Virus record (IMG/VR): IMGVR_UViG_3300044645_002359
Span: 137,261-201,260 of that record
Direction: 5' to 3' (one strand)
Source: a virus
DNA: 64,000 nt
Positions 63,631-64,000 of this stretch are shown here, piece after piece; the stretch's first letter is position 1, and the number at the start of each line of letters is the position of its first letter. Under the pieces are notes generated by a model. That model was not told the origin of the DNA, ran no database searches, and saw nothing but the letters and a program-made list of their open reading frames with translations. Position numbers and translations under genes: made by a program.

Positions 63631-63834
63631 ATGACCGTAACCACCGAAGATAACAATCGCAACAACATCTACGCCAAAGAACCCGAAATGGTTCCCGTTG
63701 ATCCCGATTACAGGCCCATGGTAGCTTGGGACTCCGTCGGAGAGACTCTTAATGGCAGGATGGCCATGCTTGGGGTTATTGCCGCACTCGGCTCTTACGC
63801 CCTTACCGGCCAGATTATTCCTGGAGTTTGGTGA
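63631..63834 (+). CDS. hli: High-light-inducible protein (Hli)
   Basis: A 67-residue protein with the one-helix chlorophyll-binding signature 'ETLNGRMAMLGVIAALGSYA' followed by TGQIIPG (E..NGR.AM.G). Hli proteins bind chlorophyll and carotenoid in the thylakoid membrane and protect photosystem II; phage copies keep the infected cell photosynthesising. The N-terminal 35 residues are soluble. The gene is strong evidence for a cyanobacterial host. Its upstream 54 nt hold a possible TAGAAT -10 (63604-63609) but no GGGTAAA motif. Confidence 0.95.
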   Translation: MTVTTEDNNRNNIYAKEPEMVPVDPDYRPMVAWDSVGETLNGRMAMLGVIAALGSYALTGQIIPGVW

Positions 63835-63878
63835 TTCCCTTTCAGTTAATTTTTCAATAAACAACAACGCTGTTCAAA

Positions 63879-64000
63879 ATGGCAAAAGCAAAGTCTCCAA
63901 CCGGTCAACGAGAACTCAAAATTGTAGAGAAAAAGACCTACCAAGGCAACTCAAAACGAACCAAGTTCTCTCCAACTTCGGCAAACTCTCCGAAGAAAAA
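63879..64000 (+). CDS. Small basic protein, 3' end outside window
   Basis: An open frame from ATG 63879 to the window edge (40 codons visible), starting 44 nt after the hli stop. The N-terminal 'MAKAKSPTGQRELKIVEKKT' and 'YQGNSKRTKFSPTSANSPKK' are Lys/Arg/Gln/Asn-rich with little hydrophobic content. I recall small, highly basic 'GQR.L......T..GN...T' proteins among cyanophages; function unknown, a DNA-binding or virion-internal protein is possible. Confidence 0.6.
   Translation, partial: MAKAKSPTGQRELKIVEKKTYQGNSKRTKFSPTSANSPKK

Noticed and set aside
1-64000. Assignment to the standard T4-type cyanomyoviruses
   Set aside because: The gp36-like adaptor, tandem TerL, ThyX/SpeD set-up and GGGTAAAGTT promoters do not match the usual T4-core layout, and TATAAATA late promoters are not used; similarity in fibres and auxiliary genes is widespread among cyanophages.
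1-64000. tRNA genes
   Set aside because: I looked for T-loop GTTCGA contexts and cloverleaf arms in the intergenic gaps and found none that fold; a tRNA scan would be needed to exclude them fully.

Overview
The window is part of the genome of a large, tailed, lytic cyanophage, read almost entirely on the + strand. The host assignment rests on a high-light-inducible protein (63631-63834), a phage AdoMet decarboxylase (SpeD), PhoH, MazG, ThyX, a phage thioredoxin, and small proteins of cyanophage and cyanobacterial type. A baseplate-J-like wedge protein, a tail-tube-like protein, a gp5-like spike/hub and a gp27/GpD-like hub point to a contractile tail. The head-completion and packaging genes (Mu gp36-like adaptor, tandem TerL proteins) and the promoter system do not look like the standard T4-type cyanomyovirus, so I infer a different lineage.

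Layout. 0-17 kb: end of the major capsid gene, tail tube, baseplate and spike, head-tail adaptor, small terminase candidate, then two consecutive full-length terminase large-subunit paralogues. 17-28 kb: PhoH, then about fourteen mostly small genes with cysteine motifs, coiled coils and acidic or duplicated repeats, among them an HNH-type nuclease, a mobile HNH endonuclease and a protein-kinase-like protein. 28-44 kb: three giant paralogous fibre genes, two fibre-assembly-type proteins and a seven-repeat beta-propeller. 44-48.6 kb: a minus-strand HNH gene, then DnaQ-like exonuclease, ThyX and a FEN-like 5'-3' exonuclease. 48.6-56.2 kb: second tail block, with an adaptor candidate, a tape measure carrying a LAS-type peptidase, and a hub protein. 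56.3-64 kb: a possible ssDNA-binding protein, SF3-like helicase, MazG, dCMP deaminase, sigma factor, thioredoxin, SpeD, Hli and the start of a small basic protein.

Regulation. A motif GGGTA(A/T)A(A/G)TT recurs about 18 times. Most copies lie 29-36 nt upstream of a start codon, with 31 nt recurring seven times, including the one minus-strand gene. Good copies precede virion, PhoH, small 18-28 kb and homing-type genes and are missing from the replication, nucleotide and host-takeover genes. Those carry sigma70-like TATACT promoters instead; the clearest, TTGTCT-N17-TATACT, precedes the phage's own sigma-factor gene. The simplest model is a two-step cascade: host RNA polymerase makes the phage sigma factor, which then reads the GGGTAAAGTT late promoters. 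Several of these sit directly behind a terminator hairpin.

Most notable for follow-up: the single-block late promoter with very short leaders lacking Shine-Dalgarno sites; the tandem TerL genes, both with intact ATPase and nuclease residues; and an identically spaced four-cysteine motif (C-x5-C-x3-C-x6-C) on two otherwise unrelated enzymes, the HNH protein and the kinase. The last suggests a shared sorting or metal-binding tag on virion-delivered or late effector proteins. All assignments come from reading the sequence without database searches.
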